Part shown: positions 31,622 to 40,132 of the stretch, piece by piece
How positions within the stretch are numbered: position 1 is the stretch's first letter
How the letters are laid out: the number at the start of each line of letters is the position of its first letter
DNA from: Patescibacteria group bacterium
GTDB lineage: Bacteria > Patescibacteriota > Gracilibacteria > UM-FILTER-43-11
NCBI GenBank assembly: GCA_018817125.1
Contig: JAHIUN010000002.1
Location: 142,187 to 206,186 of the forward strand
Direction of reading: 5' to 3'
Length of the DNA stretch: 64,000 nt
The notes under the pieces: model-generated
The model's input: only the letters and a program-made list of their open reading frames with translations
Told to the model about the DNA's origin: nothing
Databases searched by the model: none
Translations under genes and position numbers: made by a program

Positions 31622-32347
31622 CTATATTTTGTCCGGCAGAATATCATTTAGATCGGGATTAGGGATATTATGTCTTTTTCTAAAATCCCGAGAAAAATTT
31701 TCATCTCCAATAATGACGAACGCATTTAATAGTGTTTTTAAGAATACCACAACTGCTGCTTCTAATTCGGACTTGGCTAAAATTTCAGCATCTGCATAAA
31801 TGATTTCATGTTCAATGATTGGCGCACCAAGAAAACCTATTTTTCCTGTTGAAGCTGTTTTGACAGTTAGAATTTTACCCCTTTTGGAATCATTGATATC
31901 TTTAGATGCTCTAAATCGACGACCTTCTTTGAGTGCTATAGCTATCTTTAGCCTTCTTTTTATATCATCAATATCTTCTAAAATATCAGGGTTTTCACTT
32001 AGGATTACCTTTTTACCCTCTTCATATTGCTCCCCAGCTCCTTCTATTGATTGAAGTGCGGGAAGCCGACTTGCTTCCAGCATTTCCTTTATTTTTTCTC
32101 TATCTTCCCAGTCATTAGGATAAAGATCAGGCGCTGTTGCTCGCATTTCTTCAAAATCTCTTAGGAAGATATTCGCGACTTGAGTGCCTAACAGGTCATC
32201 CGATTGTACATTTTCTATTACATTTCTTATATCTTGTCGACATTGAACGCAAGCAATGACAAGCTTCATCACATCTTCCTCTTGTAAAGCTTTTAAGCCA
32301 ATTTTTCTTGCTTCTGAATTGCTTAAATGAATATGTTTTTTTAACAT
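31622..32347 (-). CDS. Unknown AT-rich gene, helical protein
   Basis: 241 residues, no recognised family. Helical and acidic in the first 150 residues with two Cys in 'ACVQCRQDIR'; a beta-rich patch 'GKILTVKTASTGKIGFLGA' follows, then 'IIEHEIIYADAEILAKSELEA' and a hydrophobic helix. No signal or membrane segment. AT content is above that of its neighbours and the gene is isolated between a plus-strand methyltransferase and chorismate mutase, which suggests acquisition. Function unknown. Confidence 0.6.
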   Translation of the reverse strand: MLKKHIHLSNSEARKIGLKALQEEDVMKLVIACVQCRQDIRNVIENVQSDDLLGTQVANIFLRDFEEMRATAPDLYPNDWEDREKIKEMLEASRLPALQSIEGAGEQYEEGKKVILSENPDILEDIDDIKRRLKIAIALKEGRRFRASKDINDSKRGKILTVKTASTGKIGFLGAPIIEHEIIYADAEILAKSELEAAVVVFLKTLLNAFVIIGDENFSRDFRKRHNIPNPDLNDILPDKI

Positions 32348-32410
32348 ATTTTAATGCTTAAAGAAACATATTTTACATAAAAAATATATTTTTGTCAACT
32401 ATAATAATCC

Positions 32411-32662
32411 TTACTCTTGAATCCTCCGGCTCTCAATAAAAACGTGGCTGTACAGGTGGTTGATGAATTCCGGATCCAGCCCGTGCCGGGCGGCGAGGAT
32501 TTTTAAGTTATCCCGTAATTCCTTTTCCCTTTTTTCATCTTGAACAGGTAGCTGGTTTTGCTTTTTGAGTTCTGCGATCTGTTTCACCAAATCCATCCGT
32601 TCCGCCAGGAGTTTGATAATTTTTTGGTCGATGTGGTCGATTTGCTGTCGGATGTTTTCCAT
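32411..32662 (-). CDS. Chorismate mutase (AroQ type)
   Basis: 83 residues, the size of a free-standing AroQ domain. 'RQQIDHIDQKIIKLLAERMD' carries the ID..I..LL..R pattern, followed by 'VQDEKREKELRDNL' and 'GLDPEFINHLYSHVFIESRR'. Converts chorismate to prephenate for Phe/Tyr synthesis. No other shikimate gene is in the window. Minus strand, followed downstream by the unknown AT-rich gene. Confidence 0.92.
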   Translation of the reverse strand: MENIRQQIDHIDQKIIKLLAERMDLVKQIAELKKQNQLPVQDEKREKELRDNLKILAARHGLDPEFINHLYSHVFIESRRIQE

Positions 32663-32669
32663 GATTAAT

Positions 32670-32762
32670 AATGTAACAATATGACGAAATAACGATATGA
32701 CAAAAAAGAAATAATTTCAATAAGAGTATCCTGTCATTTCGTCATGTCGTTATTTCGTTTTA
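32670..32762. repeat. Intergenic fold-back, word 'ATGACGAAATAACGATATGAC'
   Basis: ATATGACGAAATAACGATAT on the left and GTCATTTCGTCATGTCGTTA with TTTCGTTTT on the right form a long imperfect stem around 40 nt. It separates the divergent chorismate mutase and 32829 genes. Words match those at 1691 and 26340. Confidence 0.75.
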
Positions 32763-32828
32763 AGAATAATTTGATTTAAAACAGAAAAAGTGTTAAAATC
32801 GAAGCTAAGTTTGTTTAAAAAAATCATT

Positions 32829-33383
32829 ATGGAAGACACACAAGGAAATCAGTCCGCCAACCCCCCCGCTGACCAGGGCGGCACACCAACACCGCCTCCA
32901 TCCGATCAGAGCGCACAGCCAGCCGGAGGCGCACAGCCCCCAAAAGATCAGAAAGATCTGAGCGGGATTATGGAGGAGAATGTGGACATCAGCTCATTGG
33001 TCGCCAATGCCGGCAATAAAGAAGAACAGGAGAAGTTCATTACCAGCATTAAGGTTCCGGAGCACCCGAACACCAAATTCGATGAATCAAAATTCCTTCA
33101 GCTTTTAGCCGGTTCCATTTCGCTGACAGTTAATGAAAAAAAGCGGATTGTCGAAGCAATCCCTCAGCTTTCCCAATTCCAGATCGATGAGCTGATCAAG
33201 ATCTTTACCGAAGAACAGCAGAAATTCAGTGAACTGGAAAAGAAACACTCCGATCAGGTATCAGAATTAGAGAAGCAACACAAAGACTCCTGGCAGGATC
33301 TTGAGGCCAAGGCAGAAGAAGACAACAAGAAAAAAGACGAAGAGCAGGAGGCGGAGGATATTAAAAAATCATTAGGATTATAA
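32829..33383 (+). CDS. Unknown charged coiled-coil protein
   Basis: 184 residues from ATG 32829. The N-terminal 45 residues are Pro/Gln/Gly-rich and disordered. A conserved-looking helical block (about 60-125, 'FDESKFLQLLAGSISLTVNEK', 'IVEAIPQLSQFQIDELIKIF') is followed by a Glu/Lys coiled coil to the end. Soluble, no known domain. The start is chosen to avoid translating the promoter-like upstream region. Function unknown; may be a CPR-specific scaffold protein. Confidence 0.65.
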   Translation: MEDTQGNQSANPPADQGGTPTPPPSDQSAQPAGGAQPPKDQKDLSGIMEENVDISSLVANAGNKEEQEKFITSIKVPEHPNTKFDESKFLQLLAGSISLTVNEKKRIVEAIPQLSQFQIDELIKIFTEEQQKFSELEKKHSDQVSELEKQHKDSWQDLEAKAEEDNKKKDEEQEAEDIKKSLGL

Positions 33384-33427
33384 TTTCTGATCTCAGATGT
33401 CTGATTTCTGATTCAATTTGAGATTTG
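33384..33427. repeat. Left arm bracketing the S23-type gene
   Basis: TTTCTGATCTCAGATGTCTG followed by ATTTCTGATTCAATTTGAG: the same words as the hppA-leader fold-back (58457-58553), in inverted orientation relative to the arm at 33901. It begins right after the stop codon of the preceding gene. Confidence 0.8.
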
Positions 33428-33529
33428 TATATTTTTTGTTGTAACTTTTAATTAATCCATGATAGGGTTGCATCTTATTTTGAATTTATTTGTAATTCTT
33501 GCCCTTGAGGCAAATAATTTTGAATTATA

Positions 33530-33901
33530 ATGAATAGAGATGAATTAGAAAAACGGACTTTAGAGTTCAGCAAAAATTTAATCAATGTTTTGCAAAAGCT
33601 CCCAAAAAACCTGATTAACTATAAGCTTATTGGTCAGGCTATTGATTCTGGTACAAGTATTGGGGCAAATTACAGAGAAGCTAATGCATCTGAGTCTCCG
33701 AAAGATTTTAAACATAAGATCAATATTTCCTTTAAAGAAGCTAAAGAAACTGAATTTTGGCTAAGTAATTTGATCACTGCTAATCCGGATTATAAAGATG
33801 ATTTGTCACCACTTCATCAAGAATCAGATGAACTTATGAGGATTTTTGGGAAATCAGTAACTACCTGCAGGCAAAATCTAAAATCCTACATCAAAAAATA
33901 A
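33530..33901 (+). CDS. Four-helix bundle protein of the S23/IVP family
   Basis: 123 residues, AT-rich. 'FSKNLINVLQKLPKNLINYK', 'IGQAIDSGTSIGANYREANA', 'FKHKINISFKEAKETEFWL' and 'SDELMRIFGKSVTTCRQNLK' fit the four-helix family first found as the ORF inside 23S rRNA intervening sequences of Leptospira, related to the Avd accessory protein of diversity-generating retroelements. Biochemical role of most members unknown. Bracketed by inverted copies of a repeat (33384-33427 and 33901-33935), as intervening sequences are by their stems. No reverse transcriptase nearby. Confidence 0.85.
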   Translation: MNRDELEKRTLEFSKNLINVLQKLPKNLINYKLIGQAIDSGTSIGANYREANASESPKDFKHKINISFKEAKETEFWLSNLITANPDYKDDLSPLHQESDELMRIFGKSVTTCRQNLKSYIKK

Positions 33902-33935
33902 AATCAGAAATCTGAGATCAGAAATCAGAAATGAT
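33901..33935. repeat. Right arm bracketing the S23-type gene
   Basis: AATCAGAAATCTGAGATCAG followed by AAATCAGAAAT. These 31 nt are identical to the right arm of the hppA-leader element at about 58523-58553. It begins at the gene's stop codon and ends at the stop of clpC on the other strand. Confidence 0.85.
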
Positions 33936-33936
33936 G

Positions 33937-36579
33937 TTAGACTTTCGTCAGCTTTTTTTTGTTGCCCGCTTTTACTTTTAATTCCACTTTCATAAAAGTG
34001 AGCTCTTCTTTGTCTTTTAAACGGCCGATTTTAACGGTATCACCTGTTTTGAATTCTCCGCTCAGGATCTTTTCCGCTACGGGGTCTTCGATAATATCCT
34101 GGATCTTACGGCGTACCGGGCGGGCTCCGTATTGGGGATCATAACTGAGCTTAGCCAACAGCTCCACCGCCTCATCAGTTATGTCGATTGTAATACTTTT
34201 TTCTTCCAATCGCTTATCCAGTTCTTTTAACTGAAGGCGGACGATTTCCTGGATAGCCTCACTTGGCAAGGGCTGGAAGACGATCACTTTATCCACTCGA
34301 TTGAGGAATTCAGGGCGGAAATGGTTTTTCAGTTCTTTAAGCACCTGTTCTTTCTTTTCATTAAAATTATTTTCGGCTGCTTTAAGTTCATCAATTTCCA
34401 AAGAAAATCCGATCTTAGCGGCCTCCTGGGTCAGCTGTTTGGCTCCCAGGTTGCTGGTCATGATGATGATAGTGTTGGTGAAATCGACTCGCTTGCCTTT
34501 GGCATCCGTTAAGTAACCATCTTCTAATACTTGCAGGAGGATGTTGAAGAATTCCGGATGGGCTTTTTCGATTTCATCAAATAAAACAACGCTGTAAGGC
34601 TTCCGGCGGACGGCTTCGGTCAGCTGACCGCCTTCTTCATAACCCACATAGCCGGCAGTAGCGCCTACCAGGCGGGACACATTATGCTTTTCCATAAACT
34701 CACTCATGTCGATCTTGATAAAGGAGTCTGGGCTGTTGTATACCTCACGAGCGAGTGTACGCACCAGCTCGGTCTTACCAACCCCGGTCGGCCCCAGGAA
34801 GATAAAGGAGCCGATAGGTTTGTTCGGAGTAGCGATACCCACGCGGGACCGGCGGATGGCTTTGGAGATTTCTCCGACCGCTTCATTCTGACCGATGATG
34901 AATTTTTTAAGAATTCCTTCCAGATCGGCGAGCTTCTTTGATTCGTCTTTCAGCAGTTTGGCCAACGGGATGCCTGTGATTTTACCGATGGTCTTGGCGA
35001 TATCGTTTTCATCGATCTTCACACGTTTTCGTTCTCCCTGGCTTTCCTCTTTGATTTTTTCGATTTTTTTGAAGACCGCTTCTTTTTTCTCTTTCAGCTT
35101 TGAGGCTTTTTCATACTCCTGAGCGTACACCTCTTTTTCAATCTGTTTTTCGATTTTGGCGATCTTTTCCTTTTCCTCACGGATGAGCGGAGTGTTGTAT
35201 TGACTGCGTCCTCCCATCAGTGCCGCGGTCTCATCCATCACATCAATGGCTTTATCCGGTAGAAAACGGTCGCTGATGTAGCGTTTGGACAGTTTAACCG
35301 CTGCCAGGATCGCTTCATCGGAAATGGAAAGGTTATGGAATTTTTCATAACTTGGGCGGAGCCCCTGCATGATCTGAATGCAATCTTCTATGCTGGGTTC
35401 TTCAATGAGGATCGGCTGGAAGCGCCGTTCAAGGGCTTTGTCTTTTTCGACCTGCTTGCGGTACTCGTCGATCGTGGTGGCGCCGATGATCTGCATACTC
35501 CCGCGGGAAAGAGCTGGCTTAAGCAGGTTGGCGGCGTCTAAACTGCCTTCGGCTGAACCTGTACCGGATAAGGTATGGATTTCGTCGATAAACAGGATGA
35601 TGTCATTATCCGCTTTAGCCGCTTCATCAATGATGCTTTTCATGCGCTCCTCAAATTCACCGCGGTACTTGGTGCCGGCAATCACGTTACTTAAAGAAAG
35701 GGAGAGTATATGTTTGTTTAAAAGACTATCAGGCACGTTTTCTTCCACGATTGCCTGGGCGAGCCCTTCAGCAATAGCGGTTTTGCCCACGCCCGGATCA
35801 CCGATGACGACCGGATTGTTTTTGGTCTTGCGGTTTAAAATATGAATAACGCGTTCAATTTCCTTTTTTCGGCCGATAATAGGGTCTATCTCTCCTTTAG
35901 AGAATTTTTTCGTCAGGTCATCAGTAAAATAATCTAAGGCCGGTGTTTTAGAATGTTTACCACCTGCCTTTGGAGGCTGTTCCTGTGCGCCGAATGGACC
36001 GTCTTTGTGCTGGAAAGCATCCGAATAATCCGAGCCAGGTCCGCCAGGGTTGAACATTACACCCTGAAGCCCTTGCAGGAATTTATCGAGCGAGGTGTTG
36101 ACCTGCTGCATATCTTTTTTACGCGCGCTAGCCATCTGTTCAAACATTTCTTCGACCTGTTGTTTAAAATCATCGGGGTTCACGTGCATATTTTCCAGAA
36201 TGACCGTGGCCGCGCACTTACCCTGAGCCACCATGGCATATAAAAGGTGCTCGGTGCCCACAAACGGATGGGCGAATTTATGAGCCACCCGTACAGCGTC
36301 TTCGATGATCTTGGTGAGATAAGAAGACAAGCCGTGCTGAACCTGGTTAGCTTCTGGTTCCTGATTAGAGGCAGAGTTCAGGATCATCCGTACGTTTTCG
36401 AGTGAAACCCCGGCGCCCGTCAGGATAGAGAAGGCGAGGGAGCGTGGGTTGCTCAGCAGGCCAATCAGCAAGTGTTCACTGCCTATATACGGCAGGCTAT
36501 GCTTGCGGGATTCTTCCTCAGCAATGCTGAGCGCCTGTTTGGCATTAGGTGTGAATCTGTCGAATGGAGACATTGGCAT
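33937..36579 (-). CDS. clpC: ATP-dependent Clp protease ATPase subunit ClpC
   Basis: 880 residues from ATG 36579. Two Clp N-terminal repeats (about 5-140), a Gly/Pro-rich linker, AAA-1 with 'GDPGVGKTAIAEGLA' and 'ILFIDEIHTL'. A middle region has a UVR-like 'EYEKASKLKEKKEAV', then AAA-2 with 'GPTGVGKTELVRTLA', 'SVVLFDEIEKAHPE' and the D2 small domain. ClpC unfolds substrates for ClpP and often needs an adaptor such as MecA or McsB. No ClpP or ctsR-mcsAB genes nearby and no CIRCE or CtsR operator seen upstream. Confidence 0.95.
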   Translation of the reverse strand: MPMSPFDRFTPNAKQALSIAEEESRKHSLPYIGSEHLLIGLLSNPRSLAFSILTGAGVSLENVRMILNSASNQEPEANQVQHGLSSYLTKIIEDAVRVAHKFAHPFVGTEHLLYAMVAQGKCAATVILENMHVNPDDFKQQVEEMFEQMASARKKDMQQVNTSLDKFLQGLQGVMFNPGGPGSDYSDAFQHKDGPFGAQEQPPKAGGKHSKTPALDYFTDDLTKKFSKGEIDPIIGRKKEIERVIHILNRKTKNNPVVIGDPGVGKTAIAEGLAQAIVEENVPDSLLNKHILSLSLSNVIAGTKYRGEFEERMKSIIDEAAKADNDIILFIDEIHTLSGTGSAEGSLDAANLLKPALSRGSMQIIGATTIDEYRKQVEKDKALERRFQPILIEEPSIEDCIQIMQGLRPSYEKFHNLSISDEAILAAVKLSKRYISDRFLPDKAIDVMDETAALMGGRSQYNTPLIREEKEKIAKIEKQIEKEVYAQEYEKASKLKEKKEAVFKKIEKIKEESQGERKRVKIDENDIAKTIGKITGIPLAKLLKDESKKLADLEGILKKFIIGQNEAVGEISKAIRRSRVGIATPNKPIGSFIFLGPTGVGKTELVRTLAREVYNSPDSFIKIDMSEFMEKHNVSRLVGATAGYVGYEEGGQLTEAVRRKPYSVVLFDEIEKAHPEFFNILLQVLEDGYLTDAKGKRVDFTNTIIIMTSNLGAKQLTQEAAKIGFSLEIDELKAAENNFNEKKEQVLKELKNHFRPEFLNRVDKVIVFQPLPSEAIQEIVRLQLKELDKRLEEKSITIDITDEAVELLAKLSYDPQYGARPVRRKIQDIIEDPVAEKILSGEFKTGDTVKIGRLKDKEELTFMKVELKVKAGNKKKLTKV

Positions 36580-36797
36580 GATTTCAATTTTAAATTTTAA
36601 TTTGAGAACAAAAAACACAACACAATAAAGAGATTGTATTTTAACACTTTTCGACTGACGTCAGAAGTATCTTTTTTAACTGCATTGTGTTTTTGTTTTA
36701 TTATCCTTGAGTACTGAGCACTGAGTTTATCGAAGTGTCGAAGTATCAAAGGGTGTACAAATTAATTATACAAAAAACTCTCAAAAAAGAAAAGCTT

Positions 36798-37730
36798 TTA
36801 TCCTAATTTAGAGTTGATGAAATCCGGATAACCTTTTGCGAATGCGTGGACATGCTGAACGGTTTTGCCTTCCATCTGGACATCATCGGGAACAATGGAA
36901 CCTTTTTTTGTGCCAATAAAGATAAGATGGTCTTTTTGAATGACTTTTCCGGGTTCCACTTCATACGCATCGGCTTGCCCGGATAAGATTTTAAGACGTT
37001 TGCCATTCCAAAAGGTAAACGTGCCCGGCCATCCTGCGTAAGCCCGCATTTTGGCATGAATAGTCTTCGCATCCTCATTCCAGTTGATTTCCCCGTCAGA
37101 CTTTTTGATTTTTTCGCAGTAAGAGGCCTTGGAATCGTCTTGAGGTTCCGGTTCGAGATCACCTCTGATGATGCTGATCAGAATATCCGGCATTTCATAG
37201 GCGGTGAGATTGGCGAGTCGGCTGGTGAGCGTCAGGACGTCATCGTCTTTTTTAATAGTTAAATCACTTTGTTTATAAACCGGACCTGCGTCCATTTTTT
37301 CCACCATCTGCATAATACTTAATCCCGTGATCTCGTCGGAATTAAGAAGTGCCTGCTGAACCGGAGAGGCGCCGCGGTATTTGGGGAGGAGTGAAGCATG
37401 GGCATTAATGCTTCCGTATTTAGGAATATCCAAAAGCTCTCTGCTTAAGATCTGACCGTAGGCATAAAGAATAATCATATCCGGCCGGATGTCACGGATT
37501 GTTGCCAGGCTATCTTCTGAATTAATATTTTCCGGCTGAAAACTCTTAATTCTTAATTCTTCACTCTTAACCTTAATAGGCGATGAGGCCATCTGCATAC
37601 TGCGTCCGGCGGGCCGATCCGCCTGAGTGATGACCAGTTTTACATCAAACCGATTATCCTGAGTGAGTTTTTCGAGAAGGGGAATGCCGATGCCGGCGGT
37701 GCCGATGAATATTAATGAGATTTTTTTCAT
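36798..37730 (-). CDS. fmt: Methionyl-tRNA formyltransferase
   Basis: 310 residues. Catalytic domain: 'FIGTAGIGIPLLEKLTQDNR' at the N-terminus, 'GSINAHASLLPKYRGASPVQ' (folate and active-site Asn-His) and 'MVEKMDAGPVYKQSDL'; C-terminal OB-like domain 'KTIHAKMRAYAGWPGTFTFW'. Formylates initiator Met-tRNA with 10-formyl-THF. Length normal. Isolated gene; the 218 nt between it and clpC hold only a weak 'GAGTACTGAGCACTGAGT' word repeat and a palindrome CTGACGTCAG. Confidence 0.96.
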   Translation of the reverse strand: MKKISLIFIGTAGIGIPLLEKLTQDNRFDVKLVITQADRPAGRSMQMASSPIKVKSEELRIKSFQPENINSEDSLATIRDIRPDMIILYAYGQILSRELLDIPKYGSINAHASLLPKYRGASPVQQALLNSDEITGLSIMQMVEKMDAGPVYKQSDLTIKKDDDVLTLTSRLANLTAYEMPDILISIIRGDLEPEPQDDSKASYCEKIKKSDGEINWNEDAKTIHAKMRAYAGWPGTFTFWNGKRLKILSGQADAYEVEPGKVIQKDHLIFIGTKKGSIVPDDVQMEGKTVQHVHAFAKGYPDFINSKLG

Positions 37731-38035
37731 AGTAAGTAGCGAGAAACGTGGTCCGAATGCAATGCCGGCCGGATGGCCAAATGTAATGAGGATGAATTAC
37801 GTAGGAAAGTGTGAAGCGAAGCGGAAAACTTTTCAAGTAATTCAAGCGTTTCCCTATTGAAGCAGTACAGGGAAGCTCCTCAATTAGTATAACTCAAAAT
37901 CTCAAATCACAAATCTCAAATCACAAATTGAATATATCCTGAAATAATCCAATTTTTCTGGCTACCTCATTTCCTTGTCACCCGAGAGGAATTTCGGTAT
38001 TTTTAATTCTTAAATAAAAAATAAAACAAAATAAA
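37731..38035. other. 305-nt divergent intergenic region with several short repeats
   Basis: No gene seen. Holds AGTGTGAAGCGAAGCGGAAAA (a version of the loop word at 21117), GGAAACGCTTG-like inverse pieces, TCCCTATTGAAGCAGTACAGGGA, and a direct array of 'AATCTCAAATCACA' words near 37890-37930. The A-rich stretch 38010-38035 leads into nrnA. No clear promoter. Confidence 0.5.
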
Positions 38036-38995
38036 ATGGAGCTCGATAAAAACGAACTCGAAAAAATAGACACCCTTCTGCAAAAAAGCAGACGGATCCT
38101 GATTATCCCCCATAAAGCTCCGGACGGAGACACGATTGGCGCGTCTCTGGCTTTTTATCAAATCTTAAAACAAATGGGCAAAGCGGTAGAGATCACCTGC
38201 ATGGATCCGCCGGCTGATGTTTTTAATTTTATGCCCACTATCGAGGCTTTCCGGGCAGGAGAGCCTCGGCTGGATTACGATGCCTACCTTATAGTAGATG
38301 CAGGCGCCACGCATCTGACCGGTTTCCACGAAAGCCATCCGGAATTGTTTGATAAAACGCTGGAGGTCATCAATATCGACCATCATCAGTCGAATGATTT
38401 TTACGGCAAATACAATGTGGTAGTGAGTGACGCGGCCTCGGCCACGATGGTGCTTTATGAGCTCTTTACCGCATTGCGGTATCCCATCGACCGTCATACG
38501 GCGACTTGTCTGCTCACCGGCATTTACACAGACACCGGCAGTTTTATGCATTCTAATACTTCGGCGGATGTTTTAAGGGTGTCCGCCCGGCTGCTGGCAA
38601 AAGGAGCCAACTTACGCGGGATATCCAAAGAGATATTCAATACCACAAAGGTCTCTACCATGCGCCTGTGGGGACGGGTGATGAAAAACACTCATCAAAA
38701 CGATGAAGGGGTGACGATGTCGGTGGTAATGGAAAAAGACTTTGCCGACACGGGCGCGGATTACTCCGAGATGACAGGTGTGGTGGATTACATCAATTCG
38801 GTGCCGAGCGCCAAATACAGCGTGATCCTGACTGAGAAGGAGGGGAAAGTAAAAGGCTCACTTCGAACGCTGAGGGAAGAAGTGAACGTAGCCGACATTG
38901 CTTCGGCTTACGGAGGCGGCGGACACACAAAGGCCGCCGGTTTCACACTGCCTGGTCATCTGAAAAAGGAAGTGAGGTGGAAAGTGGTTCAATAA
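38036..38995 (+). CDS. nrnA: DHH/DHHA1 phosphoesterase, NrnA-like
   Basis: 319 residues. 'ILIIPHKAPDGDTIGASLAF' (first metal site), 'AYLIVDAGATHL', 'VINIDHHQSNDFYG' (DHH motif) and C-terminal DHHA1 'GGGGHTKAAGFTLPG' that binds the substrate end. NrnA degrades nanoRNAs of 2-5 nt and dephosphorylates pAp. Length agrees. Followed by a fold-back and convergent to the TrmB gene. Confidence 0.92.
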   Translation: MELDKNELEKIDTLLQKSRRILIIPHKAPDGDTIGASLAFYQILKQMGKAVEITCMDPPADVFNFMPTIEAFRAGEPRLDYDAYLIVDAGATHLTGFHESHPELFDKTLEVINIDHHQSNDFYGKYNVVVSDAASATMVLYELFTALRYPIDRHTATCLLTGIYTDTGSFMHSNTSADVLRVSARLLAKGANLRGISKEIFNTTKVSTMRLWGRVMKNTHQNDEGVTMSVVMEKDFADTGADYSEMTGVVDYINSVPSAKYSVILTEKEGKVKGSLRTLREEVNVADIASAYGGGGHTKAAGFTLPGHLKKEVRWKVVQ

Positions 38996-39066
38996 GTCTT
39001 AAGTCCTAAGCAGTAAGTCCTAAGCTGAGAACATTATAGCTTAAGACTTAGGACTTAAGACTTACG
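38996..39066. repeat. Intergenic fold-back, word 'TAAGTCCTAAG'
   Basis: AAGTCTTAAGTCCTAAGCAG and TAAGTCCTAAGC on the left; GCTTAAGACTTAGGACTTAA and GACTTAC on the right. Sits between the stops of two converging genes and probably works as a bidirectional terminator. The same words recur at 17310 and 26325. Confidence 0.8.
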
Positions 39067-39067
39067 G

Positions 39068-39829
39068 CTATTTAGAATGTTTCCAGCAAAAATCAAATAT
39101 CGCACGCAGAGAATTGGCAAAGGCCTCGCTTTCCAAAATCACCCCGAACATATCATCCGGATCATAAGAGAAGAAAGAGATCTTGTTCCCGTAAATATTA
39201 ATACCGGTTTCAAGGGGGAGTTTGTCTTTGGGGGCAAAGCGCGCTTCACGCAGATACTTTTTATCCTCTTTACGTGCTTTAACGTTCTCTTTGTTTTCCG
39301 GAGCCAGCACATAAGCAAAATTTCCTCTGTCTATACGGCGGGGGACAAAGATGTTTTCCATATACTCCTTAATAGAAGGAGGCATTTTTTCGATATTCTC
39401 AAAAGACCGGATCGTGTTTTCCTGGATAACAGTGTCTTCATAAGCCCTGATCACGCCATTGAGTCCGTCATACACACGCATATGCGGGATAGTGAGCTGA
39501 TGAGTCTGAAAATTTTTGATCTCCGCTAAAATACTGGAGAGCTTTTCATTAAGGCGATCCAGCTTTCCCCGTTGGGTTATCAGCAGATTTTCCAGACAGT
39601 CTTCAGGATTTTCTACATAAAAAGCGGTGATACCCCGATTCATGGTTTTAACCACCAGTCCCATTTTGGCCAGCTTCATCAAAGACTTATAAACCGTAGT
39701 ACGGTTCATTTTCACTTTCTTAGCGATCACGCTGGCCGGCTGGACTCCTTGCGTTTTAAGCAGTGTCAGGAATATATCAGGTTCCTTATCTTTCAGACCC
39801 AGATCCTGTAAAACTTGAATGATGTCCAT
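39068..39829 (-). CDS. TrmB-family transcriptional regulator
   Basis: 253 residues. N-terminal winged helix 'DIIQVLQDLGLKDKEPDIFL', 'QPASVIAKKVKMNRTTVYKS', 'LMKLAKMGLVV' fits TrmB/HTH; a coiled coil (about 88-110) and a C-terminal ligand-like domain with 'RVYDGLNGVIRAYEDTV' and 'ISFFSYDPDDMFGVILES' follow. Common in CPR and archaea, usually sugar- or phosphate-linked in archaea; ligand here unknown. Divergent from the strong promoter at 39919, which it may control. Confidence 0.85.
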   Translation of the reverse strand: MDIIQVLQDLGLKDKEPDIFLTLLKTQGVQPASVIAKKVKMNRTTVYKSLMKLAKMGLVVKTMNRGITAFYVENPEDCLENLLITQRGKLDRLNEKLSSILAEIKNFQTHQLTIPHMRVYDGLNGVIRAYEDTVIQENTIRSFENIEKMPPSIKEYMENIFVPRRIDRGNFAYVLAPENKENVKARKEDKKYLREARFAPKDKLPLETGINIYGNKISFFSYDPDDMFGVILESEAFANSLRAIFDFCWKHSK

Positions 39830-39918
39830 AGTTGAGTTGTATTATATGTTGTGAATGAATACGCACACCTCTATTTTAGCTTATGATAAAGGCAAAATCA
39901 AGGTTTTGTTATAGAGGA

Positions 39919-39947
39919 TTGACAATCCGGCAATTTTTGTTTAATAT
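39919..39947 (+). promoter_or_regulatory. Near-consensus sigma70 promoter
   Basis: TTGACA at 39919-39924, a 17-nt spacer and TAATAT at 39942-39947. Transcription would begin near 39954, leaving a leader of about 180 nt before the degenerate kinase gene. Confidence 0.75.
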
Positions 39948-40035
39948 GAAGTCCGTTGATAAGTTCGGTGTAAATCAGACATTCATCCTCAAAGAAATCA
40001 ACACTTGTATCGCGGGAGGGCAACTTTATTAGGTT

Positions 40036-40072
40036 AAGGGGGGGTGGTAACTTGTTATCACCTCCCTTTTCC
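40036..40072 (+). terminator. 15-bp hairpin with CTTG tetraloop (attenuator-like)
   Basis: 40036-40050 pairs with 40055-40069 (15 bp, including three G-T wobbles) around CTTG, with TTTTCC at the 3' side. The T-run is short and partly inside the stem. It could end a small RNA of about 115 nt started at the 39919 promoter, or attenuate the next gene. Confidence 0.55.
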
Positions 40073-40132
40073 TAACTCTGTTCATTCCGCCCTAAAACAA
40101 ACCTAAAAATAAACATAATTAACTATTGGATT

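Noticed and set aside
33384..33935. Diversity-generating retroelement around the S23/Avd-like gene
   Set aside because: No reverse transcriptase and no template/variable repeat pair in the window.
36580..36797. CIRCE or CtsR operator before clpC
   Set aside because: No TTAGCACTC-N9-GAGTGCTAA and no heptad direct repeat of the CtsR type; only a short CTGACGTCAG palindrome.
39945..40031. 28-codon ORF with a C-terminal Cys and Gly-Gly, possibly a second peptide precursor
   Set aside because: Its ATG lies inside the -10 of the strong promoter and would not be in the transcript; no SD and no nearby modifying enzyme.
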